Assembly: GCA_046302715.1 (NCBI GenBank)
Contig: JBKCHQ010000001.1
Span: forward strand, 1-5,406
Direction: 5' to 3'
From: CAMCXT01 sp046302715
GTDB taxonomy: Bacteria > Bacteroidota > Bacteroidia > M30B66
Length of the DNA stretch: 5,406 bases
Of this stretch, positions 4,558 to 5,406 are shown one piece after another. Positions within the stretch are counted from its first letter, which is position 1. Each line of letters opens with the position of its first letter. A program made the translations under genes and the position numbers. The notes beneath the pieces are model-generated. The model saw only the letters and a list, made by a program, of their open reading frames with translations. It had not been told where the DNA came from and ran no database searches.

Positions 4558-5406
4558 TTCACGTTTTTCTTCAAAACCGCTACAAACAAACAATCTGCTC
4601 GCTTTTCGATGCCATTGATTAAGATTTGAGCATCACAAACTAAGTCATTGTTTCGACAAATTTCTTCAACCACTGCTTCGTTTTCAGCCCGAAACACCGA
4701 GCAGGTGATGTACACCAAATATCCACCTGGGTTGAGATGTTTTAGCGCAGATTGCACAATTGCTTTCTGTTTGTTTGGTAGTTTTTCAAATTCTTTCGGG
4801 TCAAAAAAGTGTAAACTCTCCGGACTCCGCGCCCAGGTGCCCGAGCCACTGCAGGGCACATCGCATAAAATCAAATCGAATTTGCTCGTGGGTGCCAAAT
4901 TTGATGCATTTTCGCCATCCCATTCAAAGCAATTGGGCAGGGTATACCCATGTTCCTTGAAGCGCTGTTTTAAATTTTCGAGCATGTGCATTCGATTATC
5001 GGAGGCATACAATTTCGCCTCAGGATACTTTTCATGCAGCAATAAACTTTTTCCTCCCCCGCCCGCGCAGGTATCCCAAACCGCTGCCGGATTGCAATCC
5101 GGAAAATATGCTTCCGTTGCCACCGATGAAGCATCCTGTATGCGATACCACTCAGGTTTTAAAACTTCCTGCAATTTGGTGTTCGCCGCTACGGAGATCA
5201 TGCCATCGTTTTCCTCCGAAAATGAAATTTCAGCCTGATTCAATGCTCCTATTAAACGCTCCCGCAAGCGTCCATTCGGCTTAATGAATACTGCATTTTG
5301 TTGCACCAAATATTGGGCATATTGATTTGCATCAAGTCCATCCGAAAGTTCGGGCAAGGACTTCAGTACATCGGTCGGATTTACCACAATGCCTCCTTCC
5401 AAAAGC
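4554..5406 (-). CDS. RsmB/NOP-type rRNA m5C methyltransferase, 5' end outside window
   Basis: The frame is open through the right edge. The TTG at 5402-5400 is probably an internal leucine, so the N-terminus is missing. The visible 282 residues, counted from 5402, carry an RsmB/NOP2/Sun-type SAM-dependent RNA cytosine-5 methyltransferase domain. The segment YRIQDASS (86-93) matches the family's VQDxAS lead-in. Motif I is DTCAGGGGKS (110-119), against the more usual CAAPGGK. Asp135 is the probable ribose-binding acid. Motif IV is DVPCSGSGT (181-189) with Cys184, and motif VI is YITCSVF (231-237) with Cys234; these are the two catalytic cysteines of the family. There is no C-terminal PUA extension after the fold ends at LFVAVLKK, which favours RsmB-like over RsmF-like proteins. 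The likely target is 16S rRNA, in the cytoplasm. Its TGA (4556-4554) overlaps the ATG of the beta-lactamase gene. Confidence 0.88.
   Translation of the reverse strand, partial: LLEGGIVVNPTDVLKSLPELSDGLDANQYAQYLVQQNAVFIKPNGRLRERLIGALNQAEISFSEENDGMISVAANTKLQEVLKPEWYRIQDASSVATEAYFPDCNPAAVWDTCAGGGGKSLLLHEKYPEAKLYASDNRMHMLENLKQRFKEHGYTLPNCFEWDGENASNLAPTSKFDLILCDVPCSGSGTWARSPESLHFFDPKEFEKLPNKQKAIVQSALKHLNPGGYLVYITCSVFRAENEAVVEEICRNNDLVCDAQILINGIEKRADCLFVAVLKKNVK

Noticed and set aside
4558..4593. Longer start for the beta-lactamase at 4593
   Set aside because: It would put 12 residues, including charged ones, ahead of the signal peptide and overlap the methyltransferase by 40 bases. The ATG at 4557 gives a standard coupled start.
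4344..4622. 92-residue + strand frame across the beta-lactamase/methyltransferase junction
   Set aside because: It is antisense to two well-supported genes, its protein has no family features, and no ribosome binding site is seen.
4648..5238. 196-residue open frame on the + strand, opposite the methyltransferase gene
   Set aside because: It is antisense to a well-supported conserved gene, rich in Ser and Cys, and has no recognisable domain; it is a shadow of the real codons.

Overview
The window reads as a stretch of a Bacteroidota chromosome. The basis is inferential: AT-rich coding sequence, almost no Shine-Dalgarno motifs before start codons, signal peptides ending in Ala-Gln, and protein families of a recognisably Bacteroidota flavour. 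No rRNA, tRNA, CRISPR array, integrase or transposase is visible.

Left half (1-3243, + strand): a tightly packed operon of three complete genes. They are a secreted alpha/beta hydrolase of the predicted-peptidase/esterase type (58-813), a membrane-anchored SGNH/GDSL-type protein (810-1745) and an MBOAT-family membrane O-acyltransferase (1747-3243). The first pair overlap by ATGA and the second pair are one base apart, so translation is probably coupled. The 57 bases before the first gene stay open in a frame whose TGA would overlap the first ATG in the same way. The operon may therefore begin with another gene outside the window. MBOAT plus SGNH is the known two-part logic of extracytoplasmic polysaccharide O-acylation (AlgI with AlgJ/AlgX, PatA with PatB): the MBOAT passes an acyl group across the membrane and the SGNH protein transfers it. 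The esterase could trim or remove such groups, but that role is inferred from position only.

Middle (3244-3762): 519 bases without a credible gene, lying between two converging transcription units. It contains a cluster of AGTTAG words, an inverted repeat around CGGGAA/TTCCCG, a perfect 12-bp palindrome, a GC-rich island bounded by GGGGT/ACCCC and three tandem ATTTCAC units. No textbook intrinsic terminator was found for either side.

Right half (3763-5406, - strand): an RsmB/NOP-type RNA m5C methyltransferase cut off by the right edge, followed by a class D (OXA-type) beta-lactamase. The beta-lactamase ATG overlaps the methyltransferase stop as ATGA. The beta-lactamase keeps every active-site motif of its class, so it looks intact and is probably a resident chromosomal gene co-expressed with a housekeeping rRNA-modification gene.

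The most notable points are the esterase-SGNH-MBOAT cassette, the coupling of a class D beta-lactamase to an rRNA methyltransferase, and the repeat-rich convergent spacer. None of these amounts to proof of a new system.
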